DNA from: Alphaproteobacteria bacterium | GTDB taxonomy: Bacteria; Pseudomonadota; Alphaproteobacteria; UBA6615 | DNA: 64,000 nucleotides | Reading direction: 5' to 3' | NCBI GenBank assembly: GCA_028279245.1 | Contig: JANQOE010000091.1 | Span: forward strand, 27,068 to 91,067 | Shown here: positions 1 through 8,406 of the stretch, piece after piece | Numbering within the stretch: position 1 is the first letter of the stretch | How the letters are laid out: the number at the start of each line of letters is the position of its first letter | Notes under the pieces: generated by a model | What the model saw: the letters and a program-made list of their open reading frames with translations, nothing else | Told to the model about the DNA's origin: nothing | Databases searched by the model: none | Made by a program: the position numbers and the translations under genes

Positions 1-1494
1 GACGCCAATCAGTACACCGACGGCTGCAGCGACCGCACCGACCACCAACGAATTTCGCGAACCCAGGACAAGCGCGTCCTTGATACCTCGGAGGTCCAGC
101 CTGTGCTCCGGCATAGCCCACCTGGCCGGTTGCACCGCCGCCAACAGGACGCGGGCCCAGTTGATGCCGATGATCGAGACGATCGCCATTGCCGCACACC
201 ATTCGGGCGAGAAGCCTTCCAGCAGCAGCCAGATCAGCACGACAAAGGGCACGAGGTGGAACCAGCCCTTGCGCAGCACTCGCAACGGCGCCGGCAGTTC
301 TCCAGGTTCCATGCCGCGGATGCCGTTGCGTTTGGCTTCGAAGTGAACGATGAAGCCGATCGACAGCATGTATAAAAGAGCAGGTGCCGCAGCGACCGCA
401 ATAATCTCGACGTAAGGGATGCCGGTAATCTCGGCCATGATGAACACGCCAGAGCCCATGATGGGCGGCAACAACTGTCCGCCTAGCGAGGCAGAGTTCT
501 CCACCGCGCCAGCGACATGCGGCCGGAAGCCAACGCGTTTCATCAAGGGGATGGTGAAGGCGCCCGTCGCAACGATGTTGGCAAGGCTGGTACCGTTGAT
601 GGAGCCGAAAACGGCCGAGGCCATGACCGCGACCTTGGCCGGCCCGCCGGCCGTCCGTCCAGCAACTGCTAGCGGCAACTCAATGAAGAACCGCCCCATG
701 CCGGATCGTTCCATAAATGCGCCCAGGAAGATGAAGACAATCACCGTGTTGGCCATGACCGACGTCATGAGGCCGAAGATCCCTTCCGAGGAGTACATCA
801 GGAAGTTGGCGACCTGATAAACCGACGATCCCCGGTGCGCGAAAGGACCGGGAAAGAGCGGGCCAAATAGTGCGTAGACGAGGCCACAGACGACGATGAT
901 GGGAATTGACCAACCGATGCTGCGCCTCGCTACCTCGATGGAAATCACGACTGCTGCAAGCGCCAGGCCGAAGTCGGTTGCGTGCCACGCTCCGGCGCGA
1001 TGCACCACTTCATCGAACTGGATCTCGAACAGGATGAACACGAACAACGCCAGGATGATGAGCGTCAGATTGCGGACGTTGCGTAAGAAGACCGCTGCAA
1101 TCACCAGGAGCGCGCCGACGACCCACACCGACCAGTCGAAGATGTTCGGACCGACCTGCTCAACCTGTTCGGCGCGCAGGATCGTGATGATCCCGCAAGC
1201 CGCCAGCGCAGATCCGGCCAGCCAATCGCGGCCTGTCGGGGGCTCAAACGAGGCGCCGCGCCGCTCCGGGTACATGATCAGGACCAATACCCAAGTCAGG
1301 CCGAGATAGACGGATAGGTGCAGGTGTTCTTCGGGAATGCCGGGCCCAGCAGCCCATAGCGAGAAAAGCGCCAATCCGACAGCACCCGCTTGGAATACCC
1401 AGTTCCATGCGGGCGGCAAGTTCAGCGCGGCCGTCGGCGCCTTGATTTCCATGGGGGCTGGCTTGCCCTCGTGGTCGACATGCGCTTCAGACAT
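1..1494 (-). CDS. TRAP transporter fused permease (4TM/12TM), C-terminus cut by window edge
   Basis: Inner-membrane permease of a TAXI-type TRAP transporter, in which the small and large membrane subunits are fused and uptake is driven by an ion gradient. I read 498 codons from the ATG at 1492-1494 (MSEAHVDHEG) without a stop, so the C-terminus lies outside the window. The protein is a string of hydrophobic helices and carries family signatures such as GGPAKVAVMAS, FTIPLMKRVGF and GGQLLPPIMG. The binding protein gene lies just upstream on the same strand, so the two form one transporter. The solute is unknown; the divergent GntR and OYE genes hint at a carboxylate or unsaturated carbonyl compound. 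Confidence 0.9.
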   Translation of the reverse strand, partial: MSEAHVDHEGKPAPMEIKAPTAALNLPPAWNWVFQAGAVGLALFSLWAAGPGIPEEHLHLSVYLGLTWVLVLIMYPERRGASFEPPTGRDWLAGSALAACGIITILRAEQVEQVGPNIFDWSVWVVGALLVIAAVFLRNVRNLTLIILALFVFILFEIQFDEVVHRAGAWHATDFGLALAAVVISIEVARRSIGWSIPIIVVCGLVYALFGPLFPGPFAHRGSSVYQVANFLMYSSEGIFGLMTSVMANTVIVFIFLGAFMERSGMGRFFIELPLAVAGRTAGGPAKVAVMASAVFGSINGTSLANIVATGAFTIPLMKRVGFRPHVAGAVENSASLGGQLLPPIMGSGVFIMAEITGIPYVEIIAVAAAPALLYMLSIGFIVHFEAKRNGIRGMEPGELPAPLRVLRKGWFHLVPFVVLIWLLLEGFSPEWCAAMAIVSIIGINWARVLLAAVQPARWAMPEHRLDLRGIKDALVLGSRNSLVVGAVAAAVGVLIGV

Positions 1495-1542
1495 GGGATG
1501 AGTTCCAGCTGGCGGCGGGCGCAAGTAGACCTTGGTGCGGGT

Positions 1543-1572
1543 AGACCCCGGCGCATGTCGACACCGGGGTCT
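1543..1572 (-). terminator. Hairpin between TAXI binding protein and permease genes
   Basis: Perfect 9-bp inverted repeat (AGACCCCGG / CCGGGGTCT) with a 12-nt loop, in the 97-bp gap after the binding-protein stop. There is no clear U-tract, so it is more likely an mRNA-stabilising or attenuating hairpin than a full terminator. This position suits the usual excess of binding protein over permease. Confidence 0.5.
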
Positions 1573-1591
1573 GCACGAACTTTGGTAAGGG

Positions 1592-2593
1592 CTACTTGCC
1601 CATCAACTGCTCGGGTATGTCGGCACCCTTCTCTTTCCAGAAGCGGACCGCGCCCTCATGCAATGGAACGGTCATAAAATTGAAGGCGGTGTCCTCGTTC
1701 CATGCGTTCACGGCGAGTTCGCCAACCGCGCCGGCCATCTGGCTACGCCCCTCTTCGGAGTCGAGCGCCTTAAGCATATCGTAAATGAGATCTGCCGGGA
1801 CATCTGCATGGGCCGTGAGCAAGGTCCCGGTGCCGATTGTCTGCGTATCCGACTCCACACCGGGGTAGACGCCGGCCGGAATGGTCAAGTTGCCGAAGTA
1901 AGGGTACTGCTCGTAGAAGCCGCAGTCCGTGGCCGGGCCATGCATGTCGATAAAACGGATGTCCATGGTGTTCGCGGTGTCGCGAACCATCGCATTGCCG
2001 AGACCTGGGTGCCAATGATACCCGGCGATCTCACCGTTCTGGAGTGCCTGTGGGCTCTTGCTACCCAGATAGACCGGGTCGAATTCTTCGAATAGTCCAG
2101 CGCACTCAAGCAGCAGGGTTATGTTCGCTGCGGATCCAGAACCGGGCCCACCCAGGGACACGCGCTTGCCCCGAATGTCATCGAGAGTCTCGAAGTCACT
2201 GTCGGCAGGCACAACAAGGTGCGCTAGCGTCGAGAACAGGAAGGTCAGTCCGCGCTGGTCGGCGTACGCCTGCTCGTATTCCCCTTCGCCACGATAGCTG
2301 AGGTGAACGTCGCTGGCGTAGGCTAAGGCAAATTCCGCTCTGCCGGTGCCGACGGCTCGCACGTTTTCCGGCACGCCCGTCGATGCCTCGGAGGAGAATT
2401 GATAGCCCTCGATCAGATCGTTGAGAAACACCGAGACGGCACTTGTCCAGCGATTGAAAGTGCCACCCTGCGGCCCACTCTTGATAGCCACGAAATCCTG
2501 GGCCAACGCACCCGACCACGAGGCCGAAGTCATGATGGCCGCCGCCGCGGCTGTGACTGCCAACCGGCGCGACAGATTCATGCGAATGCGCAT
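1592..2593 (-). CDS. TAXI family TRAP transporter solute-binding protein
   Basis: Periplasmic solute-binding subunit of the adjacent TRAP permease. The 333-residue product starts with a signal peptide (basic MRIRMNLSRR, hydrophobic Ala-rich stretch, cleavage near ALAQ-DF). It then has typical TAXI features: IKSGPQGGTFNRWTSA near the mature N-terminus and GKRVSLGGPGSGSAANITLLLE in mid-protein. A second Met five codons in (MNLSRR) is an equally plausible start. Its promoter lies in the AT-rich gap shared with the divergent GntR regulator. Confidence 0.92.
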   Translation of the reverse strand: MRIRMNLSRRLAVTAAAAAIMTSASWSGALAQDFVAIKSGPQGGTFNRWTSAVSVFLNDLIEGYQFSSEASTGVPENVRAVGTGRAEFALAYASDVHLSYRGEGEYEQAYADQRGLTFLFSTLAHLVVPADSDFETLDDIRGKRVSLGGPGSGSAANITLLLECAGLFEEFDPVYLGSKSPQALQNGEIAGYHWHPGLGNAMVRDTANTMDIRFIDMHGPATDCGFYEQYPYFGNLTIPAGVYPGVESDTQTIGTGTLLTAHADVPADLIYDMLKALDSEEGRSQMAGAVGELAVNAWNEDTAFNFMTVPLHEGAVRFWKEKGADIPEQLMGK

Positions 2594-2684
2594 GATGAGT
2601 GTACCTCCCTACTTGCGCTGGTTGTTGTCCACGCCAAACCCGACCGAAACGCGGGTCATGCTGGACGACCCAGCTCCCTAGATA

Positions 2685-2744
2685 TGTCTGGACAATAGGG
2701 CTCGATTTGTCTATTTGTCAACACATATTCGTTTAATTTGTCTA
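2685..2744. promoter_or_regulatory. AT-rich divergent promoter/operator between TAXI gene and GntR regulator
   Basis: This stretch is distinctly AT-rich. It holds three direct ATTTGTC repeats (2705-2711, 2713-2719, 2736-2742) and a TGTC-TG-GACA inverted motif (2685-2694). Its position between a transporter operon and a FadR-type GntR gene makes it a likely operator. Exact sites are not proven. Confidence 0.45.
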
Positions 2745-2777
2745 ATTTTGATACCGGGCCGCAAGCCAGGGAGACGT

Positions 2778-3584
2778 ATGAGCGAACGGACAAAAGGGAT
2801 GAGTGTCGAGCAGGAACGCTCTCCGCGACTAAGCGACAAGGTCTATGCGTCGCTGCTCTCGGGTATTGTCGACAGCACATATCCCCGCAACAAGAACCTG
2901 CCCACTGAACACGAACTTGCCAAACAGTTCGGCGTATCACGTACCGTCGTCCGCCAAGCCATTGTCCGCCTGCGGGAAGACGGACTGGTGCAGTCGCGCC
3001 AGGGCTCCGGCACACTTGTGCTGCGCCGACCAAACGAAGCCATGCTCCAATTTGCACCAGTGTCGAGCATCGCGGATATTCGGCGATGCTTTGAATTCAG
3101 ATCGAAACTCGAAGGCGGCGCGGCGGAATTCGCGGCGTTGCATCATGACAGCGCGGCCCTGGAGGCGCTGGAGAATGCACTGAGTTCCCATGAACGAATT
3201 ATCGCCAACTCGGTGACTGGCGAGCCGGCCGTCCGGGACGTTGCGCAGGGGGTCGAAGCCGACAGTAATTTCCATATGGCTGTGGCGCGCGCGTCGATGA
3301 ACCACTTCTTCGTACTGACCTTGGAGTCCGTGCGAACGCAGGTCTTGTTCGGGATGAATTTGGCGCACAGTCTTAACCTGCTGCAGCAGGCCGAGCTGTT
3401 GCGAACGGTGTATGGCGAGCACTCCGTGATCTACGAGAATATCCGAGACCGAAACGCGCAAGGCGCCCGCGAAGCGATGGAGCTACATATCGCGCGGACG
3501 CGTCAACGCATGTTCGAGAGTCCACAAGGGATGGGTCTGGTCAAAGAGTTGCGGGTCAGCCCCAACACAGGCGGAGGCCGTTAG
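2778..3584 (+). CDS. GntR family regulator (FadR/FCD subfamily)
   Basis: Transcription regulator of 268 residues. The N-terminal winged helix (about residues 20-90) contains LPTEHELAKQFGVSRTVVRQ and the wing QGSGTLV. The C-terminal FCD ligand domain has the expected acidic and His residues (DSNFHMAVA; MELHIARTRQ). I place the start at the ATG at 2778, preceded by AGGGAG; a reading frame extends further up, through the AT-rich operator, but lacks a ribosome site there. The stop overlaps the next gene's GTG (TAGTG), so the oxidoreductase is translationally coupled. Likely controls the divergent TRAP genes and its own operon. Confidence 0.9.
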   Translation: MSERTKGMSVEQERSPRLSDKVYASLLSGIVDSTYPRNKNLPTEHELAKQFGVSRTVVRQAIVRLREDGLVQSRQGSGTLVLRRPNEAMLQFAPVSSIADIRRCFEFRSKLEGGAAEFAALHHDSAALEALENALSSHERIIANSVTGEPAVRDVAQGVEADSNFHMAVARASMNHFFVLTLESVRTQVLFGMNLAHSLNLLQQAELLRTVYGEHSVIYENIRDRNAQGAREAMELHIARTRQRMFESPQGMGLVKELRVSPNTGGGR

Positions 3585-4711
3585 TGGCGATCCGCCTGTT
3601 TCAGCCGATCGAGTTGCGCGGTCTGCGTTTGCAGAACCGGATCGTCGTCCCGTCGATGACCCAGTTTTCGGCCGACGATGGCGTGGCCGGGGACTGGCAT
3701 TTGATGCATCTTGGCCAGTTTGCCGCCTCGGGCGCAGCGCTCGTGAACACCGAGTCTACATACGTCGAGCCGCGGGCCCGTAATGCGCCGACTTGCCTCT
3801 CGCTGTACACCGACGAGCAGGCGCAGGCGATTGCACGGATCGTCGACTTCTTTAAGCAACATGGTTCGACCCGCTTCGGCATTCAGCTCTGCCACGGCGG
3901 CCGCAAGGCTTCGAGCAAGGAGCATTGGCGCGGCGGTGGTCCGTTAGCGCTGGACGAGGGCGGTTACGAGGCGGTCGCACCGTCGCCAGTGCCGATCAAG
4001 CCGGATTGGCCCGTGCCGAAGGCCCTCGACCCTGGCGGCATCAGAGCGATCGTCGACAAGTTTGTGGAGGCGGCGCGGCGGGCTGACAGGACCGGCGCGG
4101 ATCTGATCGAGATTCACGCGGCGCACGGCTACTTGCTGCATCAGTTCCTGTCGCCGATCACCAATCGGCGCGGCGACGCATACGGCGGCCCGCTGGAAAA
4201 CCGGATGCGGCTTGTGCTGGAGGTCTTCGAGGCCGTGCGGGCGGCTTGGCCCGACAACAAGCCGGTCGGAATCCGGGTTTCAGCCACCGACTGGGCGGCG
4301 GGCGGGTGGACCGTCGAAGAGACCGTGCAGCTCGCCCGGTGTCTGGAAGGGTTGGGCTGCGATTATATTCACGTCTCGAGCGGCGGGCTGACTCCCGAGC
4401 AAATCATCGAGGTTGGTCCCGGTTACCAAACCGGTTTCGCGGCGGCCGTTAAGGCTGCAGTGAAGATGCCGGTGATCACGGTCGGGCAAATCACCGAGCC
4501 GCGGCAAGCGGAGTCCATCCTCCGAACCGGACTCGCCGACCTGGTCGGGGTCGCCCGTATGATGCTCTTCAATCCCCGCTGGCCCTGGGTCGCTGCACAC
4601 GAATTGGGTTGCGAAGTGCCTTACCCTCGACAATACGAGCGAGCGCACCCGAGCCGCTGGAGCATGTCCGGTGTCGCGTCGCCCGGAAACCAGCCTGCCA
4701 AAGTCGTGTAA
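3584..4711 (+). CDS. NADH:flavin oxidoreductase, Old Yellow Enzyme family
   Basis: FMN-dependent ene-reductase-like TIM barrel of 375 residues. Seen: the early FMN-site segment RIVVPSMTQFS, the substrate-site region CHGGRKASS, and the family signature with HAAHGYLLHQFLSP followed by NRRGDAYGGPLENR. The start is a GTG overlapping the regulator stop. Family members reduce activated C=C bonds with NAD(P)H, but the substrate here is unknown. Linkage to a TRAP importer and GntR regulator suggests a catabolic step for the imported compound. Confidence 0.88.
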   Translation: MAIRLFQPIELRGLRLQNRIVVPSMTQFSADDGVAGDWHLMHLGQFAASGAALVNTESTYVEPRARNAPTCLSLYTDEQAQAIARIVDFFKQHGSTRFGIQLCHGGRKASSKEHWRGGGPLALDEGGYEAVAPSPVPIKPDWPVPKALDPGGIRAIVDKFVEAARRADRTGADLIEIHAAHGYLLHQFLSPITNRRGDAYGGPLENRMRLVLEVFEAVRAAWPDNKPVGIRVSATDWAAGGWTVEETVQLARCLEGLGCDYIHVSSGGLTPEQIIEVGPGYQTGFAAAVKAAVKMPVITVGQITEPRQAESILRTGLADLVGVARMMLFNPRWPWVAAHELGCEVPYPRQYERAHPSRWSMSGVASPGNQPAKVV

Positions 4712-4842
4712 GGAGGACCAATCTGAGGGGGTACCGGCGCGCCAATACTCGTTTTCGATGTTAAGACAAGGCTGGCGCTGGTGGCTCCCCCCCATGCACT
4801 CCGCGGAACCAGCCGGCGGCAGTTAGCATGCATGCACAGCGC

Positions 4843-4872
4843 TTAATGCCAATGACCTAAGCGAACTATAAT
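4843..4872 (+). promoter_or_regulatory. Candidate promoter of the AraC-type regulator
   Basis: A consensus -10 TATAAT (4867-4872) lies 65 bp before the chosen start, with a weak -35 TTAATG (4843-4848) at 18-bp spacing. A GCATGCATGC palindrome (4826-4835) sits just upstream. No TGAGACGC box is visible here, so the regulator is probably not driven by the same element as the peptides. The rest of 4712-4936 shows no gene. Confidence 0.45.
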
Positions 4873-4936
4873 AGGTAGAAGTTCACCCGCCGTAGACAGC
4901 GCAAAGGTTTTGTCAGGTGGACGGGACGCGTGCAAT

Positions 4937-5944
4937 ATGGTGCCGAAACGAGCAACGCCCCCGGCCATGCCCTACGACATCGACACATATCTCGACCATG
5001 CGCGCCCGTTTTTTGAAGTAAGGCTGCTCACGCCCAGAGACGAGTTCCTAACAGACGTCACGTTTCTGCCGCATGCCAATCTGGTCGCGACGGAGGTCAA
5101 ATTCTCCGACCAGATAATGGATCGGAATCCACGGCGGATCACCGAATTCGACACTGAGTTTGTCTTGCTCGAGACTTACTCGCGCGGGTGCACGCGCGGC
5201 CTGTCTGCTGGCCAGCACGCGACACTTGTCAACCCCGCCATTGTCCATCTGATGGACTGGTCGCGGAGCTACACCGGGATTGCTAAGGACGTCGAGGGCA
5301 TTGGCGTTCAGATTCCCCACTCGGAAGTCGGCTACGACCCCTCGAAACACCCCGCCTATCTAGCGCTCCCGATCGACTCAAGCCGCGGCCGGTTGCTGTC
5401 GCTCAGCCTGCAGCTATTTGTTGAGGCGCTGCGCCGCGGTCCGTCGCCGGAGACGGAGTTGCTCGGAACGACCGTCATCGGGATGGTTCGCACCTGCCTG
5501 TTGGGCCAGCGCGACTGGGAGCGGGACCCGGCGCAGGACGGGTCCCGACGCGCTCTGATCGAAGAGCATATCCGGCGCAATCTTGGTCCAGGTGCCCTTG
5601 ATATCGACCGGATTTGCCGTGATGTCGGCATGTCGCGGGCTACGCTCTACCGCACCCTTGGCGGCGGCATCGAACAGTTCGTCAAAAGCGAGCGGCTGAA
5701 CAAATGCTTCGCTGAACTTGCCAAGGGCAAACGGGAAGCCGGCACGGTGCGCCGGGTGGCGGAGCGCTGGGGCTTTGACGATCCAGGCAATTTCCGCCGC
5801 AGTTTTCGGGCATCGTTCGGGATCTCGCCATCCGATTGCCTGGACGGCGCGCCGGCGCGGGATGGCCGCAATGTTTCAGACGACGACCACCCGATCATGC
5901 GGCTTCTCCGCGATCGCCGGTCGGCAACCGGAACGCCTCGCTAG
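4937..5944 (+). CDS. AraC family transcriptional regulator
   Basis: DNA-binding regulator of 335 residues. The N-terminal ~200 residues form an AraC-type sensor region. The C-terminal ~100 residues form the double helix-turn-helix, with DIDRICRDVGMSRATLYRTL for the first HTH and VAERWGFDDPGNFRRSFRASFG for the second, the usual AraC signature. I chose ATG 4937; ATG 4967 (MPYDID) is possible, and the frame also extends upstream to a TTG at 4910. It sits directly before the precursor array. The two direct repeats spaced 22 bp in the precursor promoters are the type of site AraC proteins bind, so it is the prime candidate activator (inference). Confidence 0.9.
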   Translation: MVPKRATPPAMPYDIDTYLDHARPFFEVRLLTPRDEFLTDVTFLPHANLVATEVKFSDQIMDRNPRRITEFDTEFVLLETYSRGCTRGLSAGQHATLVNPAIVHLMDWSRSYTGIAKDVEGIGVQIPHSEVGYDPSKHPAYLALPIDSSRGRLLSLSLQLFVEALRRGPSPETELLGTTVIGMVRTCLLGQRDWERDPAQDGSRRALIEEHIRRNLGPGALDIDRICRDVGMSRATLYRTLGGGIEQFVKSERLNKCFAELAKGKREAGTVRRVAERWGFDDPGNFRRSFRASFGISPSDCLDGAPARDGRNVSDDDHPIMRLLRDRRSATGTPR

Positions 5945-6035
5945 CGATAGTCCGTCTCCGACGCCCTCGCGAGACCCGACGCGGCTGAGGAAGGGCGACG
6001 CTTCGCCGACCTGACCATCCCCGCCCACACCTGCG

Positions 6036-6100
6036 TGAGACGCAGCGACTACAAACTTGAGACGCTCAGCCCTTGGCGAGGGGCACGCCCCCGCTAGGGT
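6036..6100 (+). promoter_or_regulatory. Phased-repeat promoter element, copy 1
   Basis: TGAGACGC boxes at 6036 and 6058 (22-bp period), -35 TTGGCG 6073-6078, 16-bp spacer, -10 TAGGGT 6095-6100. It drives the first precursor. Upstream flank 5998-6035 (GCTTCGCC, then CCCCGCC) is also shared with other copies. No gene lies in 5945-6161. Confidence 0.75.
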
Positions 6101-6161
6101 AAGGACCACGCGCGCCGCGCGAAAACCGCCTGAAGAGCTGAGCGAGCAAGGAGCAACAGCC

Positions 6162-6428
6162 ATGGATACAGCCCAAGTTATCGCCCGCGCCTGGTCCGAC
6201 CCGGACTTCAAGGCGCAGCTGTTAAGTGACCCCAAGACGGCCATATCCGGTTACGGCATTGACCTACCGGCCGGGTTGGACCTGAAGATTGTCGAGAACA
6301 CCGCCGACACGTTCCATATCGTGCTGCCGGCGAAGCCGTCACAGGCCAGCGAGTTGTCGGACGAGGATCTGCAGAACCTGGCCGGCGGCAAGGACATCTC
6401 TGCCAAGATTTGCTTCTGTACAATCTGA
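6162..6428 (+). CDS. NHLP-leader RiPP precursor peptide F1
   Basis: 88 residues: a 76-residue nitrile-hydratase-like leader (MDTAQVIARAWSDPDF... ending NLAGG) and a 12-residue core KDISAKICFCTI. The core has two Cys, one Ser and one Thr, so it is rich in azoline-forming residues. Strong ribosome site AGCAAGGAGC before ATG 6162. An in-frame extension upstream is rejected because it would translate the promoter element. Confidence 0.93.
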   Translation: MDTAQVIARAWSDPDFKAQLLSDPKTAISGYGIDLPAGLDLKIVENTADTFHIVLPAKPSQASELSDEDLQNLAGGKDISAKICFCTI

Positions 6429-6485
6429 AGCCCATTGGCAAGCGATGCTCCGCCCGGAGCTGAACGTTCCCGCCCCGCACCGGCG

Positions 6486-6550
6486 TGAGACGCAGCGACT
6501 ACAAACTTGAGACGCTCAGCCCTTGGCGAAGGGTACGGCCTGTCTAGAGT
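6486..6550 (+). promoter_or_regulatory. Phased-repeat promoter element, copy 2
   Basis: TGAGACGC boxes at 6486 and 6508, TTGGCG 6523-6528, 16-bp spacer, TAGAGT 6545-6550. Followed after about 50 nt by precursor F2. It could serve the run F2-F8, which contains no further copy of the element. Confidence 0.78.
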
Positions 6551-6600
6551 AGTGACCGGGCGAAACGCCCGAACAAGCCAGCAAGCAAGGAGCCATAACA

Positions 6601-6861
6601 ATGGATAGTGCGCAGATTATTGCCCGCGCCTGGTCCGATCCGGACTTCAAGGCACAGTTGTTGAATGATCCCAAGGCGACTCTCGTCGGCTACGGCATCG
6701 ACCTGCCGGCGGGACTGGACCTGAAGATTGTCGAGAACACCGCCGACACGATGCACATCGTGCTGCCGGCGGAGCCGTCACAAGCTGGCGACTTGTCAGA
6801 CGACGATCTGCAGAACCTGGCCGGCGGGAAGCAGAAGACCGGAGAAGCGCCCACGGTCTAA
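6601..6861 (+). CDS. NHLP-leader RiPP precursor peptide F2
   Basis: 86 residues with the 76-residue leader (here AQIIARAW) and one of the shortest cores, KQKTGEAPTV. It has no Cys or Ser, only two Thr, so any azole would have to be methyloxazole-type or the peptide is modified otherwise. Ribosome site AAGGAGC. Confidence 0.92.
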   Translation: MDSAQIIARAWSDPDFKAQLLNDPKATLVGYGIDLPAGLDLKIVENTADTMHIVLPAEPSQAGDLSDDDLQNLAGGKQKTGEAPTV

Positions 6862-6956
6862 GACTGCAACACGCAACAGGAGCGCTGGTTGTTTGCTCGG
6901 CGTTCCCTGACCAACTGGCGCATCTTGCGTGAACCAAATCAGCGGAGTTCTGAACA
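6862..6956 (+). repeat. Type-B intergenic repeat, copy 1 (upstream of F3)
   Basis: 95-bp spacer resembling those at 8285-8406 and 10946-11068. All share a CGCAACAG-n-AGCGC motif at the left and an AACC(A/G)AAT...GGAG tail that supplies the next ribosome site. It is distinct from the phased-repeat promoter. Confidence 0.6.
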
Positions 6957-7253
6957 ATGGATAGAGCCCAAGTTATCGCCCGCGCCTGGTCCGACCCGGA
7001 TTTCAAGGCCAAGTTATTGAACGACCCTAAGGCGGCCGTAGCCAGCTACGGCATCGATCTGCCGGCAGGGCTGAACCTGAAGATCGTCGAGAACACCGCC
7101 AACACGTTCCATATGGTGCTGCCGGCGACACCGTCGCAGGCCGGCGACTTGTCAGACGCGGATCTGCAGAACCTCGCCGGCGGGAAGAAGGGAGGCTATG
7201 TGGATCTCGCCGAGGATTGCATGAATAGGGGGGTGCCCTACGTGCCCTACTAG
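6957..7253 (+). CDS. NHLP-leader RiPP precursor peptide F3
   Basis: 98 residues: standard 76-residue leader (ENTANTFHM variant) and a 22-residue core starting KKGGYVDLAE and ending GVPYVPY. It has a single Cys at core position 12 and three Tyr. The ribosome site comes from the type-B spacer (GCGGAG). Confidence 0.92.
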   Translation: MDRAQVIARAWSDPDFKAKLLNDPKAAVASYGIDLPAGLNLKIVENTANTFHMVLPATPSQAGDLSDADLQNLAGGKKGGYVDLAEDCMNRGVPYVPY

Positions 7254-7314
7254 GCCGCTATCAGATCCCAACCTGTTGTTGGTTGTTGTGAGAGAACCTT
7301 GGAGAGGAATCGAA

Positions 7315-7614
7315 GTGGATACAGCCCAAGTTATCGCCCGCGCCTGGTCCGACCCGGACTTCAAGGCGCAACTGTTGAACGACCCCAAGACGGTCCTGGC
7401 CGGACATGGCATTGACCTGCCGGTGGGACTGAACCTGAAGATCGTCGAGAACACCGCCGACACAATCCACATCGTGCTACCAGCGACGCCATCAAAGGCC
7501 GGCGAGTTGTCCGATGGGGATCTGCAGAACCTGGCCGGCGGGAAGAAGGGAGGTGGATGGAACCCGTTCCACCACGAACCCGGAGCTCCGGATACCTGGG
7601 TCACACCCGTCTGA
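7315..7614 (+). CDS. NHLP-leader RiPP precursor peptide F4
   Basis: 99 residues from a GTG start at 7315. The leader has the GHGIDLPVG variant. The 23-residue core begins KKGGGWNPFHHEP and ends WVTPV. It has no Cys or Ser, only two Thr, with two Trp and two His. The gap before it (7254-7314) holds a small CCAAC/GTTGG inverted repeat. Confidence 0.9.
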   Translation: MDTAQVIARAWSDPDFKAQLLNDPKTVLAGHGIDLPVGLNLKIVENTADTIHIVLPATPSKAGELSDGDLQNLAGGKKGGGWNPFHHEPGAPDTWVTPV

Positions 7615-7623
7615 AAAAGCAAG

Positions 7624-7657
7624 ACACGGACGCGTCAACGACCTCAGCCGTCCGTGT
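7624..7657 (+). terminator. Hairpin between F4 and F5
   Basis: Perfect 9-bp inverted repeat ACACGGACG (7624-7632) / CGTCCGTGT (7649-7657) with a 16-nt loop, 9 nt after the F4 stop. No T-run follows, so I read it as a possible attenuator or processing hairpin inside the multi-peptide transcript. Confidence 0.5.
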
Positions 7658-7688
7658 GCGTTGGCCGAACCAATGGGAGTGCTGAAAA

Positions 7689-7985
7689 ATGGATAGAGCC
7701 CAAGTTATCGCCCGTGCCTGGTCCGACCCGGACTTTAAGGTGCAACTGTTGAACGACCCCAAGACGGTACTGGCCGGCTACGGCGTTGACGTGCCGGCGG
7801 GACTGGACATCAAGATTGTCGAGAACACCGCCGACACCATGCATATCGTGCTGCCGGCGGTGCCATCACAAGCCGGCGACTTGTCGGACGAGGACCTGCA
7901 AAACCTCGCTGGCGGGAAGAAGAAGATGGCAGATCAGTGGGCGGAACAAGGCGGGTGCGTCGGGATAATCATACCAACTGACTGA
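7689..7985 (+). CDS. NHLP-leader RiPP precursor peptide F5
   Basis: 98 residues. Leader variant GYGVDVPAGLDIK. The 22-residue core begins KKKMADQWAEQGGC and ends IIIPTD, with one Cys and one Thr. Start ATG 7689 follows the type-B style GGGAGTGCTGAAAA. Confidence 0.92.
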   Translation: MDRAQVIARAWSDPDFKVQLLNDPKTVLAGYGVDVPAGLDIKIVENTADTMHIVLPAVPSQAGDLSDEDLQNLAGGKKKMADQWAEQGGCVGIIIPTD

Positions 7986-8005
7986 GCAATCAGGGAGCAA
8001 CGGCC

Positions 8006-8284
8006 ATGGATAGAGCCCAAGTTATCGCCCGCGCCTGGTCCGACCCGGATTTCAAGGCGCGGTTGTTGAATGATCCCAGGGCCGCCCTGGTTGGTTACGG
8101 CGTCGACCTACCGGCGGGACTGAACCTGAAGATCGTTGAGAACACCACGGACACGATCCACATAGTCCTGCCGGCGACGCCTTCGCAAGCCGGCGACTTG
8201 TCAGACGAGGATCTGCAGAACCTCGCCGGCGGAAAAACCACACTGACACCCGAACAAGACCGCCGCTACGCCGGCACTATCTGA
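8006..8284 (+). CDS. NHLP-leader RiPP precursor peptide F6
   Basis: 92 residues. The 16-residue core KTTLTPEQDRRYAGTI has four Thr and no Cys or Ser. It lies only 20 bp after F5 with ribosome site AGGGAGC, so it is surely co-transcribed with F5. Confidence 0.92.
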   Translation: MDRAQVIARAWSDPDFKARLLNDPRAALVGYGVDLPAGLNLKIVENTTDTIHIVLPATPSQAGDLSDEDLQNLAGGKTTLTPEQDRRYAGTI

Positions 8285-8406
8285 GCGGCAAAGCGCAACA
8301 GAAGCGCTGTGGTGGATCGGTTGTCGCCTCGGTGTCCCGACAGCCGGCCGATCGGAAGATGACCCGATGCTTTTGTGCGCCTAACCGAATCGAGGGAGCC
8401 TGAGCA
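8285..8406 (+). repeat. Type-B intergenic repeat, copy 2 (upstream of F7)
   Basis: 122-bp spacer with AGCGCAACAGAAGCGCTG at the left, GGATCGGTTG and CCGATCGG in the middle and TAACCGAATC plus GGGAG before the next start. It aligns by eye with 10946-11068. Confidence 0.6.

Noticed and set aside
4712..6035. Direct repeat of the tRNA-Pro 3' end as the left attachment site of the island
   Set aside because: I looked for GGTCGGGGAGAG-type sequence left of the array and found none by eye; it may be diverged or further left.
6057..6161. In-frame N-terminal extensions (MRRSALGEG-like) on several precursors, e.g. before F1, F9, F12, R1, R2, R6
   Set aside because: They translate the phased-repeat promoter itself. 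The short starts have strong ribosome sites and give the uniform 76-residue leader.
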